A stretch of DNA of 64,000 nt from Calliphora vicina (GCF_958450345.1 NC_088780.1:127796226-127860225); one strand, 5' to 3'. Counted from the stretch's first letter, positions 23,636-34,981 are shown. Translations and numbers: made by a program. The notes: generated by a model from the letters alone, not told the origin.

Positions 23636-23817
23636 ATCAATATTGCTCCTTAAAGCTGTGATTTAGACATTTGTGCGGATAACCCAGAAACTATACAGAA
23701 TTATATAAGGAGAATGTGCTACTGGGACCCGCCACATTAATGAAATCTTATTACACTTTATATAGAAAATAAATAAAGCTTTCCGATTAATACCATATGG
23801 TGAAGAGTATTTTACAA

Positions 23818-25512
23818 CTATACTATAATATCATAATTACCGATTTGAAAACCACACAACTTTATAGAGTCTCTGCAAAATTTACGATTTTTCACCAAGT
23901 TCAAATAAAATTGAAAATCAGCAACATCATCAGATGTTACAATTAGTTGCAGCTTTAAATTAGATTTAAGCAAATCAAGCAAGAACTCAAACAAATAATT
24001 AAATAAATCAATATCCATCAACAGATAATTTAAATTAGTTTTTATAATATTAGAAAGATCTATGGACAGTTCATTAAATAAATTAATTCCACCACCTGTC
24101 AATGATAATTCTTTTAAAGTGGGATGCTTTATTAAATACATTAACTGCAACAGCTTGGTTTGATTTTTAACATATTTGGGCACTTTAAACGCTTTTAAAT
24201 TAGCTAAATGACATATATCTTGAACATCAATGTGATGTGGTAAAATATGTAAAATTTCTAAATTGGGAAATTTGCAGGAAATATTAGAAATGTTTGTATC
24301 AGAACCATCATAATAAATCAATTGCTTTAAATTGATTAATTGGTCTTTAGGATTATCGAATATTTGTGCAAAGCGAAATTCGTTGCCCACTAATGTTAGA
24401 TATTTTAGATGAAAGGGTATAAAAATATTTTCAATTTCCCTGGTATAAGTTGAGTAGTTGGTATGAAAGGCTTGTAGCTGGGGTAATTCTAAAAGTTGTT
24501 TTAGATTACGCCAGGTCAGAGACATACAGTTATCGAGTGTTATTTGGGTAATGCTGGAAAGTAAACTAAAATCATGTACATTTATATGACATCTTTTGAA
24601 ATTTAAATACTTTAAATGAGTGCTTGATTCAGACAAATTCTGTATAAATTGTGAGTCTATAAAGATTTTGTTTAAAGAACCTTCCAGGGACAAGTTTGAG
24701 AGATTTTCAAATGTTTTTAAATATAAACGACTAAATTTTTGCAGTGTTTTATATTCATCAAAGTTACCAATTTCTAAAATTTCACAAGAATTATCACGTA
24801 GTCTAGGTGTTTCCTTGTAACGTAAATTTTTTAAAGGCAAACTTAAATTCAAATGTTTTAAATTGTTGTGACACAAGAGATCATGTAAATTCAAAGTAGA
24901 TTCAGTAAATTGCATCTCCCGATACTCGATGTGAAATTCTTTTAACATTTTCACAACACAAAGCAATTTTTCATAATCACAATTATCGTGATCTCTTAAG
25001 GTTATTAAATCCGATCTTAAGTTGCGACACTGTTTTATGCCTAAGACTTCCAATTTTTTACAATTTTTGTAAATCAGTTGCAATTCTTTAGCATCCAGCA
25101 TGACAAATTGTAAAATTAGTTTTTTAAGTTTTGCATATTTCCATTTGTTTTTTACACTAAATTCAGGTGTTTCTTCTGCATATTCATCACTTCTATAATC
25201 ACATAATTCCAATTCTGTAATATTTGCTTGATTTAATTGTAAAAATTTTTGAAATTCTTTTTGTTCCAAATCCACATAGTGTTCATTTACAAGTTCACAT
25301 TTTCCATTCTCTGTTTTGTATTTTGTATTTATTATGAAGATGTCGCCGTTTAATTTGTACACTTTCATGTGACGATATCTGTAACGCCAAATGCAATTCA
25401 CCATGACGTATTGAAATTCTGGACAGACTTGCGTTGCATTGATTTGTTCGTTGAGTTTGAGATAATTAAATATTGTTTTCAATATATCGATATTTGTTGC
25501 TATTTGCTCCAT
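23818..25512 (-). CDS. F-box/leucine-rich-repeat protein
   Basis: An uninterrupted 564-codon frame read from ATG at 25512. A longer reading would need a GTG at 25536 preceded closely by an in-frame TAA, so the ATG is preferred; it is a fair Drosophila-type start context (AAACAA before ATG). Residues about 5-45 look like a weak F-box (an IDILKTIFNYL helix, then a CPEF...NCIWRYRYR stretch). The rest carries irregular leucine-rich repeats, for example LKHLNLSLPL, LSNLSLEG, LKYLNFKRCH, LKYLTLVGN, LEILHILP and LKELSLTGGG. By family, the F-box would bind Skp1 in an SCF ubiquitin ligase and the LRRs would select the substrate; that is inference. No intron, signal peptide or membrane segment is visible. 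It is the only convincing host gene here and is flanked on both sides by repeats. I cannot name an orthologue. Confidence 0.85.
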   Translation of the reverse strand: MEQIATNIDILKTIFNYLKLNEQINATQVCPEFQYVMVNCIWRYRYRHMKVYKLNGDIFIINTKYKTENGKCELVNEHYVDLEQKEFQKFLQLNQANITELELCDYRSDEYAEETPEFSVKNKWKYAKLKKLILQFVMLDAKELQLIYKNCKKLEVLGIKQCRNLRSDLITLRDHDNCDYEKLLCVVKMLKEFHIEYREMQFTESTLNLHDLLCHNNLKHLNLSLPLKNLRYKETPRLRDNSCEILEIGNFDEYKTLQKFSRLYLKTFENLSNLSLEGSLNKIFIDSQFIQNLSESSTHLKYLNFKRCHINVHDFSLLSSITQITLDNCMSLTWRNLKQLLELPQLQAFHTNYSTYTREIENIFIPFHLKYLTLVGNEFRFAQIFDNPKDQLINLKQLIYYDGSDTNISNISCKFPNLEILHILPHHIDVQDICHLANLKAFKVPKYVKNQTKLLQLMYLIKHPTLKELSLTGGGINLFNELSIDLSNIIKTNLNYLLMDIDLFNYLFEFLLDLLKSNLKLQLIVTSDDVADFQFYLNLVKNRKFCRDSIKLCGFQIGNYDIIV

Positions 25513-25720
25513 TTGTTTAAGGTTTGTTTTCTTCACTTTAATTTAAAATCGTAAAATCTATTTATGTACAAATGTATGTCGAAAAACAAAAATGTTTTTC
25601 TTTTTGTTGAAACAATACTCGTACTGTTTAATGTTGACCGCTCTTAGCGGTGGTCGAATGTATTTTGCTGTGTTTTCACATTTTCTCGGCCTTAGTTTAG
25701 CTATTGTTTTAGATGTTCAC

Positions 25721-25732
25721 TCTCTCTCTCTC
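25721..25732. promoter_or_regulatory. GAGA-type tract upstream of F-box gene
   Basis: A run of six TC dinucleotides (GA on the gene strand) about 210 bp upstream of the ATG could bind a GAGA factor. A small palindrome CCGCTCTTAGCGG lies nearer the gene (25639-25651). No clear TATA box or initiator was seen, so this is a suggestion only. Confidence 0.25.
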
Positions 25733-25844
25733 GCTATCTCTAAAATAATTTCAAATAAATGCCCATCAATAAAGCAGAATTTTAAAATATTGAAATTGTA
25801 ACAGCATTGTTTTGATCGCACAAGAGATTTGCTCTTTTTGTACC

Positions 25845-26465
25845 CACCATCGAAAAAGATGGGATTTGTCGTTCCGTTTGTAACACATAAAAATATTTGT
25901 CACGACCCACATTAGTACATATACATGTTCTGGGCCCTCATAAGATTCTAAGACGATCTAGCTATGTCCGTCCGTCTGTTGAAAACAATATAATGCCCAA
26001 ACTCTAGCTATTATAGTTTGGGCATTATATTGTTTTCAACAGACGGAAATTTTCCACAAGTACTCTTTGTTTGTCTGGTTTTGAAAATGGGCAATATCTA
26101 GTCAACATATAAATACACCCCCCCCCCCGGAATATTGATTGAATAGTCATAAATATGCACAAATTAGTTCTAAGTACTCTGAAATTAAACTGTAAAGTAT
26201 GGTGAAAATTGGGTAAAATTTTTCATAGTACCCATACAAAGTCCCTCGCTGAAAATGACTTGAACATTTATAATTGTCTTATAATAATAAATATTGTGAT
26301 GCAATTGGACATAAACAAATTTTATATGAACCTAAATCTTTCTACCAACTTTTATAAGAATCGGATCCTACCCCCTTATATAACCCCTATATCAGAAAAA
26401 TATTTTATTATCAGATATTGATGGTGGGTATACAAGATTCGGCACAGCCGAATATTACACTCTCT
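25845..26465 (-). mobile_element. DINE-1-like element, subfamily D
   Basis: On the minus strand it starts near 26465 with an ATTCGGCTGTGCCGAAT hairpin and 'tatacccaccatc', and ends near 25845 with 'accatcgaaaaagatggg' as a hairpin (sense given on +). Both ends are present, so it is near full length (about 620 bp). A perfect inverted duplication lies within it at 25971-26047, and a short C-run is at 26116-26128. Confidence 0.78.
25971..26047. repeat. Perfect 33-bp inverted duplication
   Basis: The arms 25971-26003 and 26015-26047 are exact complements over 33 bp around an 11-nt loop CTAGCTATTAT. The arm begins TCCGTCTGTTGAAAACAA. It lies inside a DINE-1-like copy; the other D copies at the equivalent place have only one orientation. 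Confidence 0.95.
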
Positions 26466-26799
26466 TAATTGTTTTCTTTTGCTCTCTTAAAAATATATAT
26501 GTATATATGTATGTCTATTAGTATATTCTGGCGTATGGAAATAATTAAAATTGTCTAAAAATATATCAAAGAAAAGCAGAACAATTTTCACTTTGTTTAA
26601 TTATTCTTTAAAATTTAACCAATCTGTATATAACTGTTAAGCCTTCAACACAAAGAATTAATTGTAAACCTTTTTGTTTTCAAATATCCATAGAATTTCA
26701 ATAGAATTTCAAAAATATGGTGGTTTATATTGATGAGGGAACATCGAAATATTGTTCATAGACCCACAAAAGCATAATGTTCTTCCATCTGTGTACAGA
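26466..26799. other. No feature recognised
   Basis: AT-rich spacer. Confidence 0.45.
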
Positions 26800-27240
26800 A
26801 CGTACGACAATGCCTAGAGGTAAAAACCTAGGGCGAAGAAATTTCCCACAAATATTCTCTGTTGGTCAGAATTGTTTGGTTTTGAAAATTCAACCAAAAA
26901 ATCTAGCACTAAATGTCAATCCGAAGTTTAAAACCAATTAACTATAGATAGGTGCTAAACGAGAATGTGTGTGCGTCTAATAAAATAACTTTTTCTGTAT
27001 AATTTCAAAGTACTTAGAAATAATTTGTGCAACAATTGATCAGTATAGCCGCATATTCAACATAGGTGAAATCATAGACCGATAATGCCCATTTGCAATA
27101 CCAAACAAACCTTATAAACAGAGAGACGGACAAAAGGACAGACAGACGGTATATCGTATGAGGACGCAGAATATATATACTTTTTGATTCTACGACCTAT
27201 ATTTCGATATGTAACCAACGGAATGACAAACTCATCTTTA
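26800..27240 (+). mobile_element. DINE-1-like element, subfamily D (partial)
   Basis: Shares 'aggtgaaatcatagaccgat', 'caataccaaacaaacc', a 'gacggacaaaaggacagaca' microsatellite and 'gcagaatatatatacttttt' with the other D copies. The terminal hairpin at the right is lost. Confidence 0.6.
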
Positions 27241-27676
27241 TTAATGATTCAAATTTTCAATTTTAATAAACGCTAAAAGAAATTTTAGTTTTTTCTATAC
27301 AATAAAATTGCAAGCATTTGATATTTTTAATAATTTTGAACCCAGATATAAAAGGCTTAACAATGTCCTAGCAATTAGTAAACCAACGAAACAATCTGAA
27401 ATTAAATATTAGAAAATAGGCTACGAAATTTATTTTTAAATAAATTATTTTAACAAATTTGAGACCAAAAACTAAATTTCCTCGAAATCCGCCAATTTCA
27501 AATCGGTCCCCAATCCGTATTTAGTGTTTATTAGAATCGAAAACAATTATTATAATTCATTGAAATTTCATTTAAGAAAAATTTTAAAATTGTTAAATTT
27601 GAGGAAAGCATGTATAAAGATCTTCGATTTCAGAAAATTTATTAAATTTATTAAATATTTTATATTTAAATATCTA

Positions 27677-27940
27677 TCTTTATATATATAATTCTTCTGT
27701 ACGTGAGTTAGTAACTGAACTCCTCCTTAACGGCTGGGCCGATGTCGATGAAATTTGTTGAGTGTGTTTGAGTGGGTCTCTGGATGGTTTAGATTTACAA
27801 CTGACCTATATAGGAACAATGGACATGGTACCTCCCATACAAAGTTAAAATTTATTACTGCATATCTGGAGTACTATTATAGTGGGAGTCTTCAAACTTT
27901 GTGTGAGCTATGCCAGAACAACGTTTGCCGGGACAGCTAG
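27677..27940 (+). mobile_element. Helitron-type non-autonomous element, kind 2, copy 1
   Basis: Starts TCTTTATATATATAATTCTT directly after an A and ends GCCGGGACAGCTAG directly before a T, the Helitron pattern (5' TC, 3' CTAG, insertion between A and T). The copy at 63210-63473 is the same 264 bp in length and highly similar throughout. The interior contains 'ccttaacggctgggccgat', which echoes 'aacggctggggcgattt' of kind 1. Non-coding. Confidence 0.78.
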
Positions 27941-28971
27941 TAGATAAATAAAATACAAAAACTATTTTCAATTGCATTTTTTTTAATATTCGATTTTGCT
28001 CAAAATTTTCTTATTTGATTTTTAAATGACAGATAATATTTTAGAGGGCCGGCCATCCAGACTAAAGAGCGAAATCAAAACCGAAACATATCTGTGATAA
28101 CTTGAAGCTGTATAGTTTGTGTTGGAGAACATGTATATGAAAACTCGAAAGTTTTGGTGTAAAACATTTACCCCCTTATTCATAATCAATTTTTAATTTT
28201 ATAAAATGTTTATAAAACAAAATTTCTATACAAAATTTTTATCACAACAATGAATAAATAAAATAAATAATTAAAAATTAAAATCAATTTTTATATTTTT
28301 ATATTGTTGAACTACTTTTTTTCTCAAAATTGTTTTCTTGTTGATTGATTATTAAGTTATAATTGAATTCATTTCATTTTTAATTGAGTTCCTATATAAA
28401 ATTAACACAGTATATATACATACAGAGAGCCTCAAAAGTGATGTTTACTCACAAATTATTTGAATTTTTTTTTAAGATAACGAAAATCCTAAAATCTATC
28501 CATCGACTACAATTTAAAAGTTACGGTTTGTTGGAGTTTTGACTGAATAATAGATTCGGTTCTGAAAAAAAATTTAATTCGGACTATAAGGAGTTTCATG
28601 ATATTAAAACAATTAAAAAATTCACTGGTGTTTACACACTTTTGAGGCTTTCTGTATATGCAGTATGCGTTGCGCAGGTAGAACCACAACAAATTGAAAA
28701 CAATTTTTTTTTTGATTTTTTAATGAACAATTTTAAATAAAAAAGTTGTTATTGTTTGTTATAGGTATTCAGTAAAAAACATATTAACCTTTAAATTGCG
28801 AGGTGAAGTTTATAGCAAAAAAAATTGTTCGTTTAATATAAATAAGTAAAAATGCAATATTCGGCTAAAAAACTTTGTAATTCACGCATGGATCACTCGT
28901 GATCTTATTTATATTTCAAATCAAACAAGAGCGAGTGGATGAGAGTGAATGTATTGGCGTTTCCTTTCACT
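27941..28971. other. No feature recognised
   Basis: AT-rich sequence, unique in this window apart from short tracts. Confidence 0.5.
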
Positions 28972-29070
28972 CAGTTATTGAACATTATAGTGTAAACAAA
29001 AAAGATTTTTTTGCTTCGAAAATTTCGAATTTTGCGAAATATGCGGAAAGTTTTTCTATACTTCGTTAAT
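28972..29070 (-). mobile_element. mariner 5' fragment
   Basis: About 100 bp reading 'aacattatagtgtaaacaa', 'tttgcttcgaaaat' and 'atgcggaaagttttt' is the reverse complement of 60430-60535 in the mariner element. It abuts the start of a DINE-1-like copy, so the rest of this mariner copy is missing. Confidence 0.7.
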
Positions 29071-29083
29071 TTGAAAAAAAAAA

Positions 29084-29683
29084 CAAGTAAGAAAGTATGG
29101 TCGGGCTTGACCGACTACACTAAGTAAAAGGGCAAAAACATTTTTCTTTTAAAATTTCAATAATTTATATTTTTGAGTGATTTTCGGGCCTTATATGGGG
29201 GCTATGACCAATTATGGACTGATCACCATGAAATTAGGTCGTGTGATTCATGTCTATATGAAAGTTGTTGAATTTTGTGAGTACACCAACATTTTTAAGC
29301 GATTTATGCACGTTAAAGTGATTTTCGAAAGCGGGTCTATATGGGAGCTATGACTAATTATGGACCGATCGTAACAAAATTTGGTGACATGATTTTTGTA
29401 TATATAAAACTTATTTGGAGCGGAATTTGTGGAGATACATATATAAACTAAACATTTATGACCGATAAAGTCCAGTTTCGGAAGGATATTTGTATGGGGG
29501 CTAGGTGAAATAATGGACCGTTTATGTACCAAATTTGATCGAAATATCTTCAAAATTGCGACCTGCGCACAAGGTTTACATGGAGAGCCAGCCAGCCAAC
29601 CAGCCAAGCAGACGGGCGGACATCGTTTAATCGACTCAGAAAGTGATTCTAAGTCGATCGGTATACTTTAAGGTGGGTGTTAA
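29084..29683 (+). mobile_element. DINE-1-like element, subfamily A
   Basis: Begins 'acaagtaagaaagtatggtc' with a GGTCGGGCTTGACCG hairpin. It contains two 'ggagctatgac' repeats, a GCCA-type microsatellite at about 29586, and 'ggtatactttaaggtggg'. It is cut off at 'gtgttaac' by the hAT copy that follows. Confidence 0.78.
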
Positions 29684-29840
29684 CTAGGGTGATCGATTCT
29701 TCGACATTTTTTAGAAACCGGTTTTCGGTTTCTTCGAAAAATTGCAATTGAATATAACCGGTTTCGGTTTTTTAATAATAACCGGTAACCGGATTTTTTG
29801 GCAAAATATTTAAACTCATAGTAATAAGCAAGAAGTTGTA

Positions 29841-30625
29841 TATGGGGCATTTCATGTCAAGTGAACCAACTTTTGAAATCGATGTCTTCCGATCGGGATG
29901 AAATTTGCACCAAGGTTAGCTCTATTGGATAGTAACTCAGACACAATTTTTCAACAACATCGGTCGAGAACTCTCTGAGTTATAGGGGGTAAAATTTTGA
30001 CAATTTGGTCAAACAGGGGTTTTTTCTTATCCATGTAACTATTACCTATTGTTCTTAGCAAAATGTGTCCCAAATAGTATAGATAGCTATTTCTTCGATC
30101 TTTCGAAAAAAATATTTAAAAAAAAAATAAAAAATTTTTAATATTTTTTTTCCGAAATCAAAAACTTTTTTGACTTTTTTTTAAAATGGGTCCTTTTTTT
30201 TTTTTTTTTTTTTTCTTAAAATAAAGTTTAGATATTTTCCTTGAACACCTACTTGGTCGCTTAGTGGGATGCGAGTGGGATATCTATCAAAATAAATATT
30301 TTGTAACTCAAAACATAAAATTTTTGACTTTTTTTGCAAAATCAAAAACTTTGTTGACTTTTTTTTTCAAAATGGACCCTTTTTTAATCTTTTTTTTTAG
30401 GTCAAACAAAAGCTTAGATATTATCCTTGAAGACCCTTTTGGTCGCTTAGTGGGATGCGAGTGGTATATCTATCAAAATAAATATTTTTTAACTCAAGAC
30501 TTACAATTTTTGATTTTTTTTTTTGCAAATACGATTTTTATTTCCAAATGGGCCCTTTTTTGGCCCATCCCGATCGGAAGACATCGATTTCAAAAGTTGG
30601 TTCACTTGACATGAAATGCCCCATA
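29841..30625. mobile_element. TIR element with about 60-bp arms, nested in hAT
   Basis: The left arm 'tatggggcatttcatgtcaa' + 'gtgaaccaacttttgaaatc' + 'gatgtcttccgatcgg' is repeated in near-perfect inversion at 30565-30625. TA/AT borders suggest a Tc1/mariner-like target, but this is not certain. The interior holds a direct repeat of about 180 bp (30250-30310 and 30430-30500: 'ttggtcgcttagtgggatgc' + 'gagtgg'). Open frames in it are short and look non-coding. Confidence 0.8.
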
Positions 30626-30768
30626 TATTAAAATAATAGTTATTAAAACAAAAACAGTTCATGGTAAAACATAACAAAAGAAAAAAGAGATCATATAATT
30701 ATGATAAAGAATAAACATGTATTCTAATAATAAAAAATAAGTCATTAATTCTAATTTTTATTACTTTT

Positions 30769-30960
30769 TTAACCTTCAAAGTCTACGGGTCAAATTTGAC
30801 CCATTTTGAAATTAAAATTGAATTTTTTCTAAAAGTGAGTGGTTGACATTTTATAAATTTTATTTAATTTCAGATGTCAACAACTACGTTGGCTTTTTAG
30901 AAAAACAAATTGGCAAAAAATATCTATACAGTTGTTTGCACTTAAGGTCTTTGGGTCATA
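30769..30960. mobile_element. Second copy of the TTAA/GGGTCAAATTTGACCC unit
   Basis: TTAA (30769-30772) then CCTTCAAAGTCTAC and the palindrome GGGTCAAATTTGACCC match one end of the unit at 15307-15691. A second, decayed motif 'gggtcatatttgac' follows near 30955. The right boundary is not resolved. Confidence 0.5.
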
Positions 30961-31070
30961 TTTGACTTGGAGTAAAAATCTTAAATTTTTGTTACGCACA
31001 ATTAAGTTAAATATTTTCAAAGCTATGGTAGCCAGTTAGAAATTGCAGATATTATTAATCTGATCTACTA

Positions 31071-31689
31071 TGTACTGTTTGTATAGATTAAATAAGTATT
31101 TTATGCCATTTATTTTCACATGCAATTATTTTATAATCATTTCTCCATTATTTTACCATATTTCTTTATACATAAAGCAATAATTTTTAAAAGATTCAAT
31201 TTCTGTTCTAGCCCATAGCTGTCCTCCTAAGGCCAGGAAAACTATTATGATTTTCCAACTTATTTAAAACTCATTAAAATGCATATTTTTGCAAAAAAAC
31301 ATTTTACTTTAGGTCATAGAGTTTAAATAAACTAGCTAGCATTTTGAACCTACTCATATACCTACAATAATTAAGTATTTATTGACTTTAATATTTATAC
31401 AATAACCAATAATGTGTATTTGTATTTATTTTTGCAATTGAGTGTCAATAACTTATTATACTAATGTCATTTACAACAATAGACCTAACTACTACATACT
31501 CTTTGGATCCTAAATATAATAAAGATGAAAATCATACAATGACATGATTTTCTAAAAGGTGCATTGAAAATCACTAGACCAGTTCAAATATGTATACATA
31601 TGTATATGTTCAAAGTGTGTGTGTATACATAAATGATTTTATATCCAGCAGTTAGTCAAGTAGTCAATGTATCCCTTATAGACAGTAAT
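31071..31689. other. No feature recognised
   Basis: AT-rich sequence without supported features. Confidence 0.5.
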
Positions 31690-32000
31690 ACATCACTGGT
31701 AGTCTAACGTGAAGACAATTGTCACTTAAGTGTCTCTAAGTAATCTAGAGTGTAGTCACTTTAAACGTTTTATGAGTAATTCGTACAAACTGGTTTTATA
31801 CAAATTGTGTTGATATAATTCGCATACAGTTTATTCATACTTTTGTTTAAGTCACTTTGAGACACTAATCAAAGTAACCTAGAGTGTAGTCAATTTAAAC
31901 GTTTATTTTGTACTGCACTTTAGAAAGTAGTTATTTTACCTACCAGAAGTAATCTAGGAGAGTTGTCGGATGAAGGTTTGTTTACAAACAATCGTTTATT
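31690..32000 (+). repeat. Dispersed repeat family G, copy 2
   Basis: 'gtgaagacaattgtcac', 'taagtaatctagagtg' and 'gaaggtttgtttacaaacaa' are shared in order with 17275-17400. The 'taatctagagtgtagtca'-like segment is itself repeated (about 31740 and 31880). Confidence 0.55.
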
Positions 32001-32617
32001 GGACTGTATCTATGATAAGGACGGTGATCGAAAAAATCTTAACATACATATATGTTAATGAAAATGAAACCACTAAACTTACAGTTTTGATTTTTTATTA
32101 TTTGATTGAAATTATTATTTTAATTTACCAATAATATTATTTTTATAGTTCTAATCGATAGTGAACCTTTTCCGAAAACCCTTCTTAGAACTACTGGGTA
32201 TTGACTTGTATCAATACATTAAAACATAACAGGACAACATACGTGTATACTCGTATACATACTGTAGTCCTGTTAAGTGCACTTCCACACATTTTAGGCC
32301 GGTTTTCATAAGGACTTGTTTAGTAAAGACAAACTTGGGAATTATATTCAATTATAACATTAAGTTTTAGCTATATAAATGTTTTCATAATTACTAAGTT
32401 TATTAATAGATTTTATTAAATATTGTTTCTTTCTAGGTACGTTGATGTTTGCAATAAATAGACAGTGTAAGTGTTAAAGTAATGTATGACAGAAAAATAC
32501 AGTATAATGCTTTTAATGCCTAAAGCTTTTATTGCTAAATGACGAAAGCTTTTAAATAGTTATATTTATGTTATATCTAATAAATGCTAGAAATAAATCG
32601 AATAATTGTGAACTCCT
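32001..32617. other. No feature recognised
   Basis: AT-rich spacer without a supported gene. Confidence 0.5.
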
Positions 32618-32621
32618 TTAA

Positions 32622-32803
32622 CCTTCGCTTTACCAAAGTTTTTTTATGTACATGGTTTACCAATACCCACCCGGGTGGTACTGCACTTCTATACATATGT
32701 ATATCCGACGTCTAAATTTTATTTAAATCGAAACAAAATGAAAAAAATTATTAAACTAATAAAAACCGAGAGGTCACCCGGGTGGGTATTGGTAAAGCAA
32801 AGG
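32622..32803. mobile_element. Fold-back MITE with CCCGGGTGG palindromes
   Basis: Ends CCTTCGCTTTACCAA and TTGGTAAAGCAAAGG (at the outer right) are inverted. Both arms also carry 'accaatacccacccgggtg' or its complement. The flanks are TTAA (32618-32621) and TTAC (32804-32807), compatible with a decayed piggyBac-type target. 182 bp, non-coding. Confidence 0.72.
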
Positions 32804-32807
32804 TTAC

Positions 32808-33115
32808 AGTGGTTTCAACAAATTTAGAATTTTAACTTAAATTTTTAATCGAATAATTGCTAGAAGTTATACGAATAATTTTGTATGCGTTAAAACTTTT
32901 GAAGCTATTGAAAACATTAACCCTAATGCAGTTTACAAAAGTCTTAACAGTATAAGTGTAAAGTCTCATCTTTTAGCTAATAAAAAACTATATCCCGATG
33001 TGACCATCCCCCTTCCAATCGTTGCTAGGGGCAAATTTCTACAATTACATTAAATTAAAAAAAGTGTCTAAAAATAGAAATTTTTTAAATTAATTTTTAA
33101 AAATAGTAAAAAAAA
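32808..33115. other. No feature recognised
   Basis: AT-rich spacer. Confidence 0.45.
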
Positions 33116-34981
33116 ACAAGTAAGAGTACTATATTCGGCCGTACCGAATCTTAAATACCCTCCACCTAAATATGATAGTATAACAACTGAAATAATATCA
33201 CAATTGTTAGAAAGACTAGTTTACGCAGAAGATATTTTATTGCAAATGTATAAAAAATTGTATCTAATTCAGCAATTTATAACTGAAATTCCTATTAGAA
33301 CGTATGAAATTTAACAATTTATATACTTAATAATTAGTTAATACGTTTGGATCAACATTTTTCCCTTTTAACCTCAAGTGAAGAAACAGATTATAAAAAA
33401 AAGGGTATACAAATATATTTAGACAAATTTCAAAATATTTGGTTGTGGGACTTATGTAGGAGCTATGACCTATTATGATTCGATTGTCATAAAATATTTT
33501 AACGTGATTTTTATGTATGTATATGAGAGCTGTCGCCAATTATGGACCAATATTCTCAAAATTCTGTGTTATGATTTTCGAATACAAATTACTGATCTGT
33601 GTACTATTTTGGTTTAATATATGGATGCTATGACCTGTTATGGTCCTAAGTATTTGAGGGCTATTTTTGTAGAATTTCATATAAACAACTCTATTAGCAA
33701 GAGTGGAAATTATATGGGAGCTATTCCGAATTATGGACCAATATGACGAACTATATTTGTAAGAAATTTATGAGGGTTTTAGTGATTTTCGGAGTGGACC
33801 TTATATGGGAGCTATGGTTAAATATGGACCGATATTCAACAAATTCAGAAGTATGATTACTGGATACAAATTACTGATCAGTGCGTAATTTCATTTTGAT
33901 ATCGATATGTTTTAAATATTTTTTAAGGTTAATATCTTTTTCGGAAATGGACCTTATAGGGGAGCTATGACCAATTATCGTCCAATCTGCACAAAATTTG
34001 GTACAGTGATATCTATGTATATGACTATTATTTTTGTCGAATTTTAGCATGATAAAGGTATTTATAAGAGATTTATGAGTACTTAACTGATTTTTGGAAG
34101 TGGACCTTATATGGGAGCTATGATCAAATATGGACCGATATTCACAAAATCCTGTAGTATGATTTCTAAATATAAATTACGGATCTGTGTGAAATTTTGT
34201 TTTGATATTGATATTTTTTTAGATATTTATGTAGGTTATCTTCATAGAATTAGGTACAGCGATTTTGGTATATATGGGGATTATTTATGTCGAATTTCAA
34301 CTTGATAGCGATATTTATAAGACATTTATGCCTATTTAAGAGATTTTCGGAAGTGTACTTTATATGGGGGATATGGTCAAATATGAGCCGATCCACGAAA
34401 AATTTTGTAATATATTTTTTTTACCACGAAACTTATTTTTGCTGAATTTTCTATGGATATTCCTATTCTGCAGGCATTTATAGACCATAGAACCATATTT
34501 CGGGAAGGTATTTGTATGGGGGCTAGGAGAAATCATGGACCGATTCTTATAATTTTCTCCAGAGTTACTTCTTTTATCATAAAAGTAACGAGTACAAAAT
34601 TTTATGATAGCAGCAATATATTTACAAAAATTACCAAAAATAGGTGAAAATTATCAATTTTTTTTGAGGTTGTCCCACATTTCAATTCATAACTTTGGTT
34701 CCACAGTACCGATTTCTCTTATTTTCAATAACAAACTGCTTAGGACAATAACAAACATTTTTCTTGCAACTCTACTAAGTTCGTTTGCGTATTTTGGACG
34801 TGAGCGTGTTTTACACAAACGGACAGACAGACGGACATGGCTCAATCGACTTAGAATTTCATAAGGATCAATAATATATATACATTATTGGGTCTCAGAT
34901 GAATATTTCTCAATGTTACACACGGAATGACAAACTTATATATACCCTCATTCACCACTTATGGTGGTGGAGGGTATAATA
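33116..34981 (+). mobile_element. DINE-1-like element, subfamily B, near full length (1.87 kb)
   Basis: Starts 'acaagtaagagtactatatt' with an ATTCGGCCGTACCGAAT hairpin and 'taaataccctccacc'. It ends with 'caataatatatatacattat', 'cggaatgacaaacttatata' and the hairpin 'ccaccacttatggtggtgg' + 'agggtata'. The body holds about nine diverged repeats of a 'tatgggagctatgaccaatt' + 'atggaccgat' unit. The small open frames inside are by-products of this repeat. By its end blocks it is a Helentron-related non-autonomous element. Confidence 0.8.

Larger units (their letters stand above)
29684..31070 (-). mobile_element. hAT element, second copy of the 14878 family (partial)
   Basis: Starts TAGGGTGATCGATTC and follows the reverse complement of the right part of 14878-15904, including 'gaaaccggttttcggtttc' and 'taacaataaccggtaacc'-like motifs and the TTAACCTTCAAAG insertion (30769 onward). 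It is interrupted by the TIR element at 29841-30625. The right terminus and matching target duplication were not found, so the end coordinate is approximate. Confidence 0.75.

Noticed and set aside
23818..25536. Longer F-box protein starting at 25536
   Set aside because: The first codon would be GTG, with an in-frame TAA just upstream. The ATG at 25512 is the plausible eukaryotic start.
34111..34864. Reading frames inside the subfamily B repeat
   Set aside because: They derive from the repeated 'gggagctatga' unit, and similar short frames appear in other copies without conservation.
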